64,000 nucleotides of DNA from UBA8389 sp942493385 (GCA_942493385.1 OW818699.1:3596001-3660000), one strand, 5' to 3'; numbered from the stretch's first letter, positions 7,988 through 17,753 are shown. Translations and numbers: made by a program. Notes: generated by a model not told the origin, from the letters alone.

Positions 7988-9262
7988 TCAACACTCGCAA
8001 TGATCGGGATCTTTGCAATTGCACCCCACGGCGCAACGCACGTAGGCGTCGATTTCGTCCGCTACGATCTTAGATAGACGAACAGCTTCGACTACGGTCT
8101 TGGCACCGGTAACCACATCGCCCGATGCGAAGATGCCTTTTCGAGTGGTACGTCCGTGGTCGTCGGTTTCCAACAAACCACGATTGGTTACATGCAGGCC
8201 TTCGGTAGTCTTGACCAGGATATTTCTGGGGCCTTGACCGACGGATATGATGACGGAATCGCATTCGAACAGTTCCACTGGTCCCTCAACGACTTGGTAA
8301 GTGATGCGGCTGTCTTCCTCGTGAATCACTTGGGTTCGAAGGTATTTGATGCCCGTTTCCATGAACTCGACCGGTTTCTTATTATACTCAAATTCCACTC
8401 CATCAAGCTTGGCATATTCCACCTCGATGTGATCGGCTTCAATTTGATCGGCGCCTCCACGAAATATGATGGTTACGTGTCGAACACCGTTGCGCAGGAC
8501 CGTCCTAGCCACGTCCATGGCTACGTTTCCGGCGCCAACCACACAAACGTGGTTACCCAAGTCGTAAACTTCCGGATTTTTCAAATAATCTATGGCGTAG
8601 TGGATGTTACCAAGCGACTCTCCCTTGATGGTCATGCCGTTTGGACGCCAAACACCCGTTCCGATAAAGACAGCCTTGAACCCATCCCGAAACAGATCGT
8701 CGATGGTGATGACGGGACCGATGTTGGTGTTTGGCCGTATGCGAACGCCCATGTCCACCAACTTCTCTTTGATCTTGTCCAAAATACTCTTTGGCAGGCG
8801 GAACTCGGGAATACCGTACCTCAGTACGCCGCCGATTTTGTCGTGAGCGTCAAAAAGGGTAATGTCGTATCCTTTGTTGGCGAGAATGAAAGCAATGGTA
8901 ATGCCTGCCGGTCCGGTACCGATGATGCCAACCTTTTTGCGGAGATCTTTCTCATGAGGCTTGGTCACGTAATTCAGATAATAGTCAGAAATGTAATGTT
9001 CGACCATGCCCACTTGAATGGGATTGCTCTTTTTGTTAAGGATGCAGTGACCTTCACATTGCCTGGAATGTGGGCATATCAGGGAACACACGATGGAGAG
9101 CGGGTTGTTTTCGAACAACATTTCGCCGGCCTCGTGCATCTTTCCGGTTTGGAAAAGGCGCATCATCTCGGGCACGTTGGTGCTGACGGGGCAACCCTCT
9201 CTACAAAGTGGTTTCTTGCATTGCAAGCAACGTTTGGATTCGTTCAGAACGGTGGCGCTCAT
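7988..9262 (-). CDS. GltD-like NAD(P)H-dependent flavin/iron-sulfur oxidoreductase
   Basis: 424 residues, related to the small subunit of glutamate synthase and to stand-alone homologues such as NfnB and SudA. The N-terminal domain has the cysteine sets CLQCKKPLCREGCP and CSLICPHSRQCEGHC, which bind iron-sulfur clusters. An FAD-binding GIIGTGPAGIT is at about 110-120 and an NAD(P)-binding VVGAGNVAMDVARTV near 240. GIFASGDVVTGAKTVVEA near the C-terminus is the usual FAD contact. It is not next to a GltB gene (the real gltBD pair is at 24.8-30.7 kb), so glutamate synthesis is unlikely. It may feed electrons between NAD(P)H and ferredoxin or another partner. The last 15 residues carry five cysteines (CAVGCNC then CEC), an extra feature compared with GltD. 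Confidence 0.85.
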   Translation of the reverse strand: MSATVLNESKRCLQCKKPLCREGCPVSTNVPEMMRLFQTGKMHEAGEMLFENNPLSIVCSLICPHSRQCEGHCILNKKSNPIQVGMVEHYISDYYLNYVTKPHEKDLRKKVGIIGTGPAGITIAFILANKGYDITLFDAHDKIGGVLRYGIPEFRLPKSILDKIKEKLVDMGVRIRPNTNIGPVITIDDLFRDGFKAVFIGTGVWRPNGMTIKGESLGNIHYAIDYLKNPEVYDLGNHVCVVGAGNVAMDVARTVLRNGVRHVTIIFRGGADQIEADHIEVEYAKLDGVEFEYNKKPVEFMETGIKYLRTQVIHEEDSRITYQVVEGPVELFECDSVIISVGQGPRNILVKTTEGLHVTNRGLLETDDHGRTTRKGIFASGDVVTGAKTVVEAVRLSKIVADEIDAYVRCAVGCNCKDPDHCEC

Positions 9263-9349
9263 AACTATAACATAAAATGGTTTCGAAATTCGACTTCAGT
9301 AAATATAGTACTATTCGTAGAAAAAAAAGAAACATCCTATCAATAAAAG

Positions 9350-9363
9350 TTGTAAATTTACAA
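9350..9363. promoter_or_regulatory. Perfect 14-bp palindrome in a divergent promoter region
   Basis: TTGTAAATTTACAA is its own reverse complement. It lies 29 bp before the sensor kinase ATG, in the 129-bp spacer between the divergent oxidoreductase and kinase genes. TAAATTTA within it is one base from the -7 consensus, so it could be an operator overlapping the kinase promoter. Confidence 0.4.
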
Positions 9364-9391
9364 TTACAGAACTTTTTCAAATTAATGGCAT

Positions 9392-12300
9392 ATGGAAATA
9401 AAACCTTTGGATTTAATTGATTTTGAGGAAGTAAACAAACTTTTAGAAGGGTTCAACCAAACGACAGGCTTTGTAACAGCCATTTTGGATCTTGATGGTA
9501 AGGTGCTTTCAAAATCTGGATGGCGAACCATTTGTACGGAATTTCACCGAGTTCATCCCGATACTGCTCGGAATTGCGGTATCAGTGACACCGATCTAGC
9601 CAACCAATTGGAGGGTGAGGAAAAATACCACTTTTATCAATGTCTTAACGGGTTGGTTGATGTGGCTGTTCCTATTATCATCAAGGGAGAGCATGTTGCC
9701 AACCTATTTTCTGGTCAGTTCTTTTTTGAAGAACCGAATCGTACTTTCTTTGAAAAACAAGCTGAAAAGTTTGGGTTCAACAAACAGGAATACTTGGAGG
9801 CACTCGACAAGGTGCCCATCGTCTCGAAGGAAAAAGTCAAGGTAGCCATGGATTTCTTGCTCAACATGACCCAACTCATCAGTGAAATCACCTATCAAAA
9901 GACGGAACAAACGCTTTTAAACAAAGCACTGCATGAAAGTGAATTCCGATTTGACAAACTGTATGAGAACGGGCCTTTCGGCATGGTTCTGGCCAACATG
10001 GATTTCCATTTCAAAAAAGCGAACCCAGCTTTCTGTGCCATCACGGGTTATACTGAAGCAGAGCTACAAAAAATGACCTTCAAAGACATCTCGCACCCCG
10101 ATGATATTTTAAATGATTTGCCGAACATTAAAAAACTGATTCAGAAGGAAATATCAGTATATAAAACGGAAAAACGCTACATCCGAAAAGATGGTCAAAC
10201 CATCTGGGGTTCACTGACGGTGACCGCTACGTTCGACAGCGAAGGTCAATTCCTTTACAATCTAGGAATGGTTGAGGATATCACCTCCCGAAAAAATGCG
10301 GAAGATGCACTAACTCGTTTGAATGATCGAATATCGACGGCAACTCGCGCTTCCCAGGTGGGTATTTGGGATTGGGACATCCTAAACAACGTACTTTCTT
10401 GGGATGATCAAATGTATGCACTTTATGGTTTAAAAAACGATTTGTTTTATGGGGCATACCAAGCATGGTTTAACGGCTTACATCCAGACGACAAGGATTT
10501 CAGCCAACTACAAACCCAGCTTGCCTTGGACGGAGAAAAGGATTACGACACGGAATTCCGGGTGGTATGGCCAGACGGTGCCATCCGCCACATTCGGGCG
10601 AAAGGCGAGGTTTTCAGGGATGCAACGGGTCAACCTGCGCGCATGGTCGGTATTAATTACGACATTACCCAACAAAAAGAGCAGGAAGAAAAGATTCGGA
10701 AAAAAGATCAAGAGTTTCGAAAACTTTCGGCCAATGTACCCGACTTGATCTATCAGTTCACCCGGAAGCCAGATGGAAGTTATTGTGTTCCAATTGCTTC
10801 CGAAGGCATTCGGAATATATTCGGGTGCTCCCCGGAAGATGTGGTCGATGATTTTACTCCTATCGGTAGGGTCATATATCCGGAAGATGCGGAGCGAGTC
10901 CTTCAGGAAATTGAATATTCGGCAGCACATCTGACCTATTTCACCTGTGAGTTCAGGGTTCAAATTCCCGGCAGGGACCTACAATGGATTCTATCCAACT
11001 CAACCCCAGAACGTTTGCCTGACGGTAGCATTACCTGGTATGGGTTCAATGTGGACATCACCAGATTGAAAAAAGGCGAGAAAGCATTGAAAGATAGTGA
11101 AGAGAAATTCAGAAAGGCTTTTGCCATAAATCCAGATGCCATTACCATTACACGACAGTCGGATGGGATGTACATTTCAGCCAACAATGGCTTCACTCAA
11201 ATCTTCGGATACACTGAAGATGAAGTTCTTGGTAAAACGTCGCTGGAGATTGACATGTGGTATAGCCCCGAGGATAGAAAACGCTTTGTGGCTGAACTCT
11301 CTTCGAAAGGGATCGTCGAGAATTTCGAAGCAAGACTATTCACCAAAAATAAGAAAGAGGTAGAAGCATTAGTTTCATCAGCCATTATTGATTTTGAGGG
11401 TATACCGCACATATTGAGTACCACCAAGGATATTACCGAACTCAAAAAAATTCAGGAATCCCTCCGAGCAAGTGAGGAAAAGCTTCGGGCCATCTTCGAT
11501 GTGCTGCCATTTGGTATCTCTTTGATTGACAACGATCGCTCCATCGCCCAAATGAATCCAGTTCTGGAAAAAATAATCAAACTGAATTACAAGGACATCG
11601 CCGATGGGAAACACAAACTCAGGAAGTATCTTAGAAGCGACGGTACGGAAATGCCACCAACGGAATTGGCTAGTCTGCGAGCCATCGATGAAGATAGGGT
11701 TGTCCAGGATGTTGAAACCGGTATTCTTACAGAGGACGGTGACGTGTTTTGGACTAGTGTCAGTGCTGCTCCCTTGCATGTGAAGGGACTGAGTGCCGTT
11801 GTCATTACACAGGATATAAACGATCGGAAACACGCGGAAGAGCACTTGCGATACAATGAAGAGTTGTTGATGGAGGTTGGTCACATTGCGCAGGTTGGAG
11901 GTTGGGAATATTCTGTCTTAACCGGAAAGTCTAGTTGGACGGAAGAAGTCGCTCGAATCCATGACCTCGATCCCACAACACCAGCTTCGGTTGATTTAAG
12001 CCTCAATTACTACACCGAATCATCCAAACCCATCATAGAGAAAGCGTTTAGTGATGCTTTAACCAATGCCAAGTCATACGATTTGGAGTTGGAGATCATT
12101 ACAGCCAAGGGAAACCACAAGTGGATTCGAACCATCGGTCATCCGGTGGTGGTCGATGGTGAATTGCTGAACGTTCGGGGGTCCATTCAAGACATCACCG
12201 AGCGCAAACTCATAGAAAATTCACTTCGAGAAAGTGAAGAAAAATTCAGGATGTTACTGGAGTCTATCCCACTACCCGTAGCCTATTCCAACAGTGCGGG

Positions 12301-13345
12301 AGAAATCGTATTCCGAAACGAACGGTTCCTACAAGTTATCGGATACACACAGGAAGAGATCCCCACCATCAATGAATGGTGGTTGAAAGCATACCCCGAT
12401 GAAGTGTATCGGAAATGGGTTATCGACAATTGGAGCATTGCTGTTTCTAAAGCTATTGAATTCAACACCGACATTGAATCGGAAGAGTATCGCATCACCT
12501 GTAAGGACGGTGTGGAACGCATCATCATCATTGCCGGCATCCTCATCAATGACAACTTGTTGAATACGTTCATCGACATTACCGACCGAAAGCATGCCGA
12601 GGAAGAAGTCATCCAATTGAATGAGACACTCGAACATCGTGTGGAAGAGCGTACTTCTCAGCTCGAAGCCGCCAACAAGGAGATGGAGGCGTTCAGTTAT
12701 TCGGTCTCACACGATTTACGTGCGCCACTACGTCACATCAATGGTTATGTTGATTTACTGACCAACAGATTTAACGAGAACTTACCTGAAAAGGCACAAT
12801 ACTATTTGTCCACCATATCGAGTGCGGCGAATCAGATGGGAACACTTATTGACGATCTGCTTCAGTTTTCCAGAACAAACCGACAAGAGTTGCGCAAAAC
12901 TCGATTTGACATGAATGTTTTGATTGCGGAGTCGATGGATAAGATAAAACCCGACTTAAAAAATAGAACGATTAATTGGAAGATACAAGATTTGCCAACT
13001 GTATTCGGTGACTATTCACTGCTGAAACAGGTTTGGGTCAATTTACTGGATAATGCCGTTAAATACACGAAATTGAAAGATGTGGCAGAAATAGCCATCG
13101 AGTTTCGGGAAGAAAAGGATTATTTTGTATTTTTCATTCGTGACAACGGTGTGGGATTCGACATGAAATTCGCGGACAAACTTTTCGGTGTGTTTCAGCG
13201 ACTTCACGCTCAATCGGAATTTGAAGGTACCGGCATCGGTTTGGCCAATGTTCAACGTATTGTTTACAAACACAACGGAAAGGTTTGGGCGGAAGCCGAA
13301 CCCAACATAGGAGCGACATTCTTTTTTAGTTTACCTAAAAGATAA
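9392..13345 (+). CDS. PocR-domain sensor histidine kinase with seven PAS domains
   Basis: 1317 residues with no membrane segment or signal peptide, so probably cytoplasmic. The N-terminus (about 5-170) is a PocR ligand-sensing domain: CGISDTD, YQCLNGLVDVAVPI, GQFFFEEP. Seven PAS domains follow (about 180-305, 310-430, 435-560, 565-685, 690-810, 820-940, 945-1070), each ending in a DI(T/N)xxK-type motif. A coiled-coil linker leads to a HisKA domain with the phosphorylated His in SHDLRAPLRH (His1107). The HATPase_c domain has N-box NLLDNAVKY, DNGVGFD and GTGIGLANV. The gene starts a closely spaced operon with a receiver protein 8 bp downstream and a hybrid kinase after that. The signal is unknown. 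PocR domains were first described in the 1,2-propanediol regulator of enteric bacteria. Confidence 0.93.
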   Translation: MEIKPLDLIDFEEVNKLLEGFNQTTGFVTAILDLDGKVLSKSGWRTICTEFHRVHPDTARNCGISDTDLANQLEGEEKYHFYQCLNGLVDVAVPIIIKGEHVANLFSGQFFFEEPNRTFFEKQAEKFGFNKQEYLEALDKVPIVSKEKVKVAMDFLLNMTQLISEITYQKTEQTLLNKALHESEFRFDKLYENGPFGMVLANMDFHFKKANPAFCAITGYTEAELQKMTFKDISHPDDILNDLPNIKKLIQKEISVYKTEKRYIRKDGQTIWGSLTVTATFDSEGQFLYNLGMVEDITSRKNAEDALTRLNDRISTATRASQVGIWDWDILNNVLSWDDQMYALYGLKNDLFYGAYQAWFNGLHPDDKDFSQLQTQLALDGEKDYDTEFRVVWPDGAIRHIRAKGEVFRDATGQPARMVGINYDITQQKEQEEKIRKKDQEFRKLSANVPDLIYQFTRKPDGSYCVPIASEGIRNIFGCSPEDVVDDFTPIGRVIYPEDAERVLQEIEYSAAHLTYFTCEFRVQIPGRDLQWILSNSTPERLPDGSITWYGFNVDITRLKKGEKALKDSEEKFRKAFAINPDAITITRQSDGMYISANNGFTQIFGYTEDEVLGKTSLEIDMWYSPEDRKRFVAELSSKGIVENFEARLFTKNKKEVEALVSSAIIDFEGIPHILSTTKDITELKKIQESLRASEEKLRAIFDVLPFGISLIDNDRSIAQMNPVLEKIIKLNYKDIADGKHKLRKYLRSDGTEMPPTELASLRAIDEDRVVQDVETGILTEDGDVFWTSVSAAPLHVKGLSAVVITQDINDRKHAEEHLRYNEELLMEVGHIAQVGGWEYSVLTGKSSWTEEVARIHDLDPTTPASVDLSLNYYTESSKPIIEKAFSDALTNAKSYDLELEIITAKGNHKWIRTIGHPVVVDGELLNVRGSIQDITERKLIENSLRESEEKFRMLLESIPLPVAYSNSAGEIVFRNERFLQVIGYTQEEIPTINEWWLKAYPDEVYRKWVIDNWSIAVSKAIEFNTDIESEEYRITCKDGVERIIIIAGILINDNLLNTFIDITDRKHAEEEVIQLNETLEHRVEERTSQLEAANKEMEAFSYSVSHDLRAPLRHINGYVDLLTNRFNENLPEKAQYYLSTISSAANQMGTLIDDLLQFSRTNRQELRKTRFDMNVLIAESMDKIKPDLKNRTINWKIQDLPTVFGDYSLLKQVWVNLLDNAVKYTKLKDVAEIAIEFREEKDYFVFFIRDNGVGFDMKFADKLFGVFQRLHAQSEFEGTGIGLANVQRIVYKHNGKVWAEAEPNIGATFFFSLPKR

Positions 13346-13353
13346 AACACAAC

Positions 13354-13791
13354 ATGAAGTTAAAAACCATTTTATTTGCTGAAGACAACCTGCTGGATGT
13401 GGAACTGACCTTAGAGGCACTAAAGGAAAACAATTTGGCCAACCAGGTCGTTGTGGTTAGTGATGGTGTGGAAGCCTTGGAATACCTGAATTGTGAAGGC
13501 AAGTATCAGAACCGGAAGGCTGGAAATCCCGCCGTCCTTTTGTTAGACATTAAGATGCCTCGTATGAACGGTATAGAAGTACTGGCTGCCATTCGCGAGA
13601 GTGAGAAACTAAGAACAATTCCTGTTGTTATGTTGACTTCCTCCAGGGAAGAGCCCGATCTTCTGAAATGCTATGCGCTCGGAGTAAACGCCTATGTGGT
13701 GAAACCGGTTGTTTTTCGAGATTTTCTGGATGCGGTCAAACACATCGGAATTTTCTGGGCCATGTTGAACGAGCAGCCGCAAACTCTGTAA
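13354..13791 (+). CDS. CheY-like single-domain response regulator (Rcp1 type)
   Basis: 145 residues made of one receiver domain only. The acidic pocket is in FAEDN (Glu10, Asp11), the phospho-acceptor in LLLDIKMPRMNG (Asp65), and the conserved Thr and Lys in VMLTSSRE and VVKPVVF. The insert before the phosphorylation site (EYLNCEGKYQNRKAGNPA) is typical of Rcp1-type receivers that pair with PAS- or phytochrome-type kinases. It lies 8 bp after the PocR-PAS kinase and 3 bp before the hybrid kinase. It probably accepts phosphate from the first and passes it on, or acts by protein contact, since it has no output domain. Confidence 0.93.
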   Translation: MKLKTILFAEDNLLDVELTLEALKENNLANQVVVVSDGVEALEYLNCEGKYQNRKAGNPAVLLLDIKMPRMNGIEVLAAIRESEKLRTIPVVMLTSSREEPDLLKCYALGVNAYVVKPVVFRDFLDAVKHIGIFWAMLNEQPQTL

Positions 13792-13794
13792 ACC

Positions 13795-15738
13795 ATGTTT
13801 GAGAAGAATGAAATTTTGGGTATTCGGCTGAAAGTCCTTATACTGGAAGATTCCCGCTTTGATTTGGAGTTGATCAAAGAACTGTTAACAGATGCGGGAT
13901 ACATTCTGGATTTGACACATGTTGATAATGAAAGTGGATTCAGATCATCGTTGTTGCACCATAAGTACGATATCATCTTGTCCGATTTCAACTTGCCTGG
14001 ATTTGACGCCTTTGGTTCTTTGGCCATTCGAAATGAGTTGTGCCCACAAGTACCATTCATTTGCATATCGGGTTCCATCGGCGAAGTAACTGCCATTGAC
14101 CTACTTAAACAGGGAGCCGATGATTATGTACTGAAAGATAGACCGGAAAGGTTGCCTTTTGCAGTGAAAAGGGCACTGGATGAGGCTAAGGAAAATGCGG
14201 CTTTATTAAAATCAGCGAAAGAACTTCAAGAAAGCAAGCTTCGATTTGAACAGGTAGCCGATGATGCTCAAGAATGGATCTGGGAAGTGGATACCAATGG
14301 TTTATATACCTACACTAGCTCCGTAGTCAAACACTTACTTGGTTATTCTTCTGATGAGTTGGTTGGTAAAAAACATTTTTTTGACTTTTTCGCACCCGAT
14401 TTTAAGCAGGAATTAAAAGATGGGGCCTTCGACGTTTTTTCAAGACGAGAATCCTTTAGGCATTTTCAAAATCCAACTATTCACAGGGATGGTCACATTG
14501 TTATCTTGTCGACAAGTGGTAGCCCAATTTTTGACGATAAAGGTGTTTTAGTCGGCTATCGTGGAGTTGACACCGATATAACCGAACGAACCAAAATGGT
14601 GGAAGAATTGGTTCAAGCAAAAGAAAGAGCGGAAGAAAGCGACAAATTGAAAACCGCTTTCATCAACAACATCTCTCATGAAATTCGGACACCGCTTAAC
14701 AGCATTATCGGTTTTGGGCAGTTTTTGGTTGATTCCGATCTTTCCATCGATGAACGGAGGGAATATTTCAACATCATTCAAAAATCAAGCAACCGCTTGA
14801 TGAATGCGGTTTCCGACTACATCGACTATGCTAGGATTGTTTCGGGAACAATGGAAGTCAATCGGAAATTGTTTCAGATACAACCTTTCTTCAATGAAAT
14901 CATCGAAGAAGTTAAACTGACCTGTGAAAACAAGGGGATATCCTTTAAAAGTGAGATTCCTTTGGATAAGGTGTTTCCAATGCTAAACACCGATTCTGAA
15001 TTCATACGCAAAATCGTTCAAATACTTATAGGCAATGCTATAAAATTTTCCACAGAAGGAAGCATTCATTTTGGTTATCTGGTCATTCCCGGTTTCATCG
15101 AATTCTATGTGAATGATTCGGGTTGTGGCATTGCACCTGATAAACTGGATAAGATATTTCAAATGTTCTATCAGGAAGATCTATCCATAACTCGTGGGCA
15201 CGAAGGTAGTGGACTGGGATTAACCATCGCCAAGGGTTTGGTCGAATTACTAGGGGGTGTATTACGAGTCACCTCGGAAAAAGGCAAAGGTTCCAATTTT
15301 ACCTTTACCATACCCTACGTCGATATTTCTCAATCAACGAATGCATCCAAAACGAAAAAAACAAGTTCAACCGAAAAAAATAAACCATTGATTCTCATAG
15401 CCGAAGACGAAGAATCCAACTTCTTATATCTTAAGGTGTTGATGAAACAAATAGGCTGTGAATACATTCGTGCCAATAACGGTGCCGAAGCGGTTGAGCA
15501 ATGCAGACTTCTCAATAACATCTCATTGGTATTGATGGACATTAAAATGCCAGTCATGAATGGTTTGGAAGCGACTCAATTCATCCATAAGTTCAGACCC
15601 GATTTGCCCATCATTGCCACTACAGCATACGCGCAAACCGGTGACGAAAACCGTTTTCTATCAGCCGGGTGCAACGGATACCTAGCAAAACCGCTTAAGA
15701 AAAACGATTTGATGGCTCTAATTCAGAAATACATTTAA
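13795..15738 (+). CDS. Hybrid kinase REC-PAS-HisKA-HATPase-REC
   Basis: 647 residues, soluble. The N-terminal receiver (about 10-130) has phospho-Asp64 in LSDFNLPGFD. A PAS domain follows at about 150-265, with a DITERT end. HisKA carries the active His in NISHEIRTPLNSI (His295), and HATPase_c has GNAIKFS, DSGCGIAPDK and GSGLGLTIAKG. The C-terminal receiver has phospho-Asp582 in VLMDIKMPVMNG. It starts 3 bp after the CheY-like gene. It can receive phosphate at its N-terminal receiver, autophosphorylate, and end at its own C-terminal receiver. No DNA-binding or enzymatic output domain is visible anywhere in the operon. Its stop codon overlaps that of the convergent OPT gene by 4 bp (15735-15738). 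Confidence 0.93.
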   Translation: MFEKNEILGIRLKVLILEDSRFDLELIKELLTDAGYILDLTHVDNESGFRSSLLHHKYDIILSDFNLPGFDAFGSLAIRNELCPQVPFICISGSIGEVTAIDLLKQGADDYVLKDRPERLPFAVKRALDEAKENAALLKSAKELQESKLRFEQVADDAQEWIWEVDTNGLYTYTSSVVKHLLGYSSDELVGKKHFFDFFAPDFKQELKDGAFDVFSRRESFRHFQNPTIHRDGHIVILSTSGSPIFDDKGVLVGYRGVDTDITERTKMVEELVQAKERAEESDKLKTAFINNISHEIRTPLNSIIGFGQFLVDSDLSIDERREYFNIIQKSSNRLMNAVSDYIDYARIVSGTMEVNRKLFQIQPFFNEIIEEVKLTCENKGISFKSEIPLDKVFPMLNTDSEFIRKIVQILIGNAIKFSTEGSIHFGYLVIPGFIEFYVNDSGCGIAPDKLDKIFQMFYQEDLSITRGHEGSGLGLTIAKGLVELLGGVLRVTSEKGKGSNFTFTIPYVDISQSTNASKTKKTSSTEKNKPLILIAEDEESNFLYLKVLMKQIGCEYIRANNGAEAVEQCRLLNNISLVLMDIKMPVMNGLEATQFIHKFRPDLPIIATTAYAQTGDENRFLSAGCNGYLAKPLKKNDLMALIQKYI

Positions 15739-17732
15739 ACTTTCTTTTTCATCAACGTCTGCCAAACAAAGAAGCAAATCAGCAGTGCATAGGCAGCCAA
15801 CGAAACCCATTGAGCATCATTGGATTCCACCCATTCGGTTTGCATCATGTTCACACCAGTGAAGCGGATGGCTGCGCTTACGACGCCCATCAAGGCACCA
15901 CCGGCAATGAAACCGGAGGCGATGAGCGTACCGAGTTCGCCACGTTCTTCGTTAATAACTTTGTCTTTGGTTCTAGATGTGACAAACCATTGAATGAGGC
16001 CACCGACCAACAAAGGTAAGTTGAGGTCCAAGGGTATGAACATGCCAAGCGCAAATGCCAGTGCAGGGATGCGGAAAAACGTCAGCACGAGTGAAAGCAA
16101 GGCACCAACACCGTACAATACCCAAGGGGCGGACGTGCCAGACATCAACGGATCGATCACAGCAGCCATGGCATTGGCTTGAGGAGCCACCAGGGCACCG
16201 TTTCCAGTGAAACCATACGTCTTGTTCAGGATGATGAGCACACCACCGACGGTAGCGGCTGAAACCAATGTTCCAAGGAATTTCCATTTTTCTTGCGTGG
16301 CTGGTGTTGAACCAAGCCAGTAACCGATTTTGAGGTCGGTGATGAAACCACCGGCCATGGACAAGGCGGTACAAACAACGCCACCCATGATGAGGGCAGA
16401 AACGATGCCGCCAGTGCCTTTCAGACCGACAGCCACCATGATGACGGAAGCCAAGATCAAAGTCATCAGCGTCATGCCGGAGACCGGATTGGTGCCCACA
16501 ATGGCGATGGCGTTGGCAGCCACAGTGGTGAATAAGAAGGCGATGATGCCAACGACCAGAATGCCAACAACGGCGTGCAAAAGATTGAATTCCATCACCC
16601 CGAAAAAGAAGAAGGCAAAGACAGCAAGCAAAGCTGCAATGACACCGAATACGATGATTTTCATCGGAATGTCGCGTTGGGTGCGGGGTTCAATTTCCAC
16701 TTCACCATGCGCTTTTCCGCCTTTCAATTCTTTGGATGCCAATCCAACGGCGTCCTTGATGATTTTTCTAGATTTGAAGATGCCGATGATACCGGCCATG
16801 GCGATGCCACCGATACCGATGTGGCGGGCGAAACTTTTGAACAGGACTTCAGGCGACATACCGGTTACGGAGTCCACGAAGGCAGGGTTCAGCCATTGAA
16901 GCGTTCCGTCACCCAATTGGGCCATGATGGGAACGATGATCCACCAGACGAGGGCGGAACCGGCGCAAATGATGGCTGCGTATTTCAGTCCGACGATGTA
17001 GCCGAGTCCAAGGACGGCGGCACCAGTGTTGATTTTGAAGACTACTTTGAATTTATCAGCTAGTTCGGCACCATAGGGCAATACTCTGGAGGTGAAGGTT
17101 TCGCTCCAAGTGCCAAAGGTGGCGACTACGAAATCGAAGATACCACCGACCAGACCGGCTATGAGCAAGGGTTTGGCCTGATTGCCTGCTTTCTCGCCAG
17201 ATACCAGCACCTGCGTGGTGGCGGTTGCCTCTGGAAAGGGGTATTTGCCGTGCATTTCCTTGACGAAATACTTGCGGAAGGGGATGAGGAACAGGATGCC
17301 CAGAATGCCGCCCAGAAGGGAGCTCATGAAAACCTGCAGGAAGGTCACCGTCATGTCCGGGTACTTGGCTTGAAGGATGTATAGGGCAGGCAGCGTGAAG
17401 ATGGCACCGGCCACGATGACACCAGAGCTTGCACCGATGGATTGGATGATGACGTTTTCGCCGAGGGCGTTCTTGCGCTTGGTGGCGCTGGACAAGCCAA
17501 CGGCGATGATGGCGATGGGAATGGCGGCTTCAAAGACCTGGCCGACTTTGAGACCCAGGTAGGCTGCAGCAGCCGAGAATAGAACGGCCATCAGCAAACC
17601 CCAGATCACGGACCAGGGAGTTGCTTCTGGCATTTTTTTGTTGGCAGGCATCAGCGGATGATAAACCTCGCCGGGTTCCAGTTCCCGAAACGCGTTCGAA
17701 GGGAGACCGGTAATTTTGGGTGATTCTTCCAT
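15735..17732 (-). CDS. OPT-family oligopeptide (or metal-chelate) transporter
   Basis: 665 residues, an inner-membrane protein with more than a dozen hydrophobic segments. It begins with a soluble tail (PSNAFRELEPGEVYHPLMPA) and the first transmembrane helix, then YLGLKVGQVFEAAIPIAI, NVIIQSIGASSGVIVAG and KYPFPEATATTQVL, all typical of the bacterial OPT branch. OPT proteins import peptides or iron-siderophore-like compounds with protons. Bacterial members are mostly uncharacterised, so the substrate is not assigned. It lies 39 bp downstream of the GH28 gene on the same strand and could be read through from it, but a weak -7-like box (17754-17761) suggests its own promoter. Confidence 0.92.
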   Translation of the reverse strand: MEESPKITGLPSNAFRELEPGEVYHPLMPANKKMPEATPWSVIWGLLMAVLFSAAAAYLGLKVGQVFEAAIPIAIIAVGLSSATKRKNALGENVIIQSIGASSGVIVAGAIFTLPALYILQAKYPDMTVTFLQVFMSSLLGGILGILFLIPFRKYFVKEMHGKYPFPEATATTQVLVSGEKAGNQAKPLLIAGLVGGIFDFVVATFGTWSETFTSRVLPYGAELADKFKVVFKINTGAAVLGLGYIVGLKYAAIICAGSALVWWIIVPIMAQLGDGTLQWLNPAFVDSVTGMSPEVLFKSFARHIGIGGIAMAGIIGIFKSRKIIKDAVGLASKELKGGKAHGEVEIEPRTQRDIPMKIIVFGVIAALLAVFAFFFFGVMEFNLLHAVVGILVVGIIAFLFTTVAANAIAIVGTNPVSGMTLMTLILASVIMVAVGLKGTGGIVSALIMGGVVCTALSMAGGFITDLKIGYWLGSTPATQEKWKFLGTLVSAATVGGVLIILNKTYGFTGNGALVAPQANAMAAVIDPLMSGTSAPWVLYGVGALLSLVLTFFRIPALAFALGMFIPLDLNLPLLVGGLIQWFVTSRTKDKVINEERGELGTLIASGFIAGGALMGVVSAAIRFTGVNMMQTEWVESNDAQWVSLAAYALLICFFVWQTLMKKKV

Positions 17733-17753
17733 GGTTAACTAATTATTGAACCA

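Noticed and set aside
8156..9346. Long open frame (about 396 codons) on the plus strand, antisense to the oxidoreductase
   Set aside because: It runs opposite a gene with complete cofactor motifs, and its translation has no recognisable domain. It reflects codon bias of the real gene.
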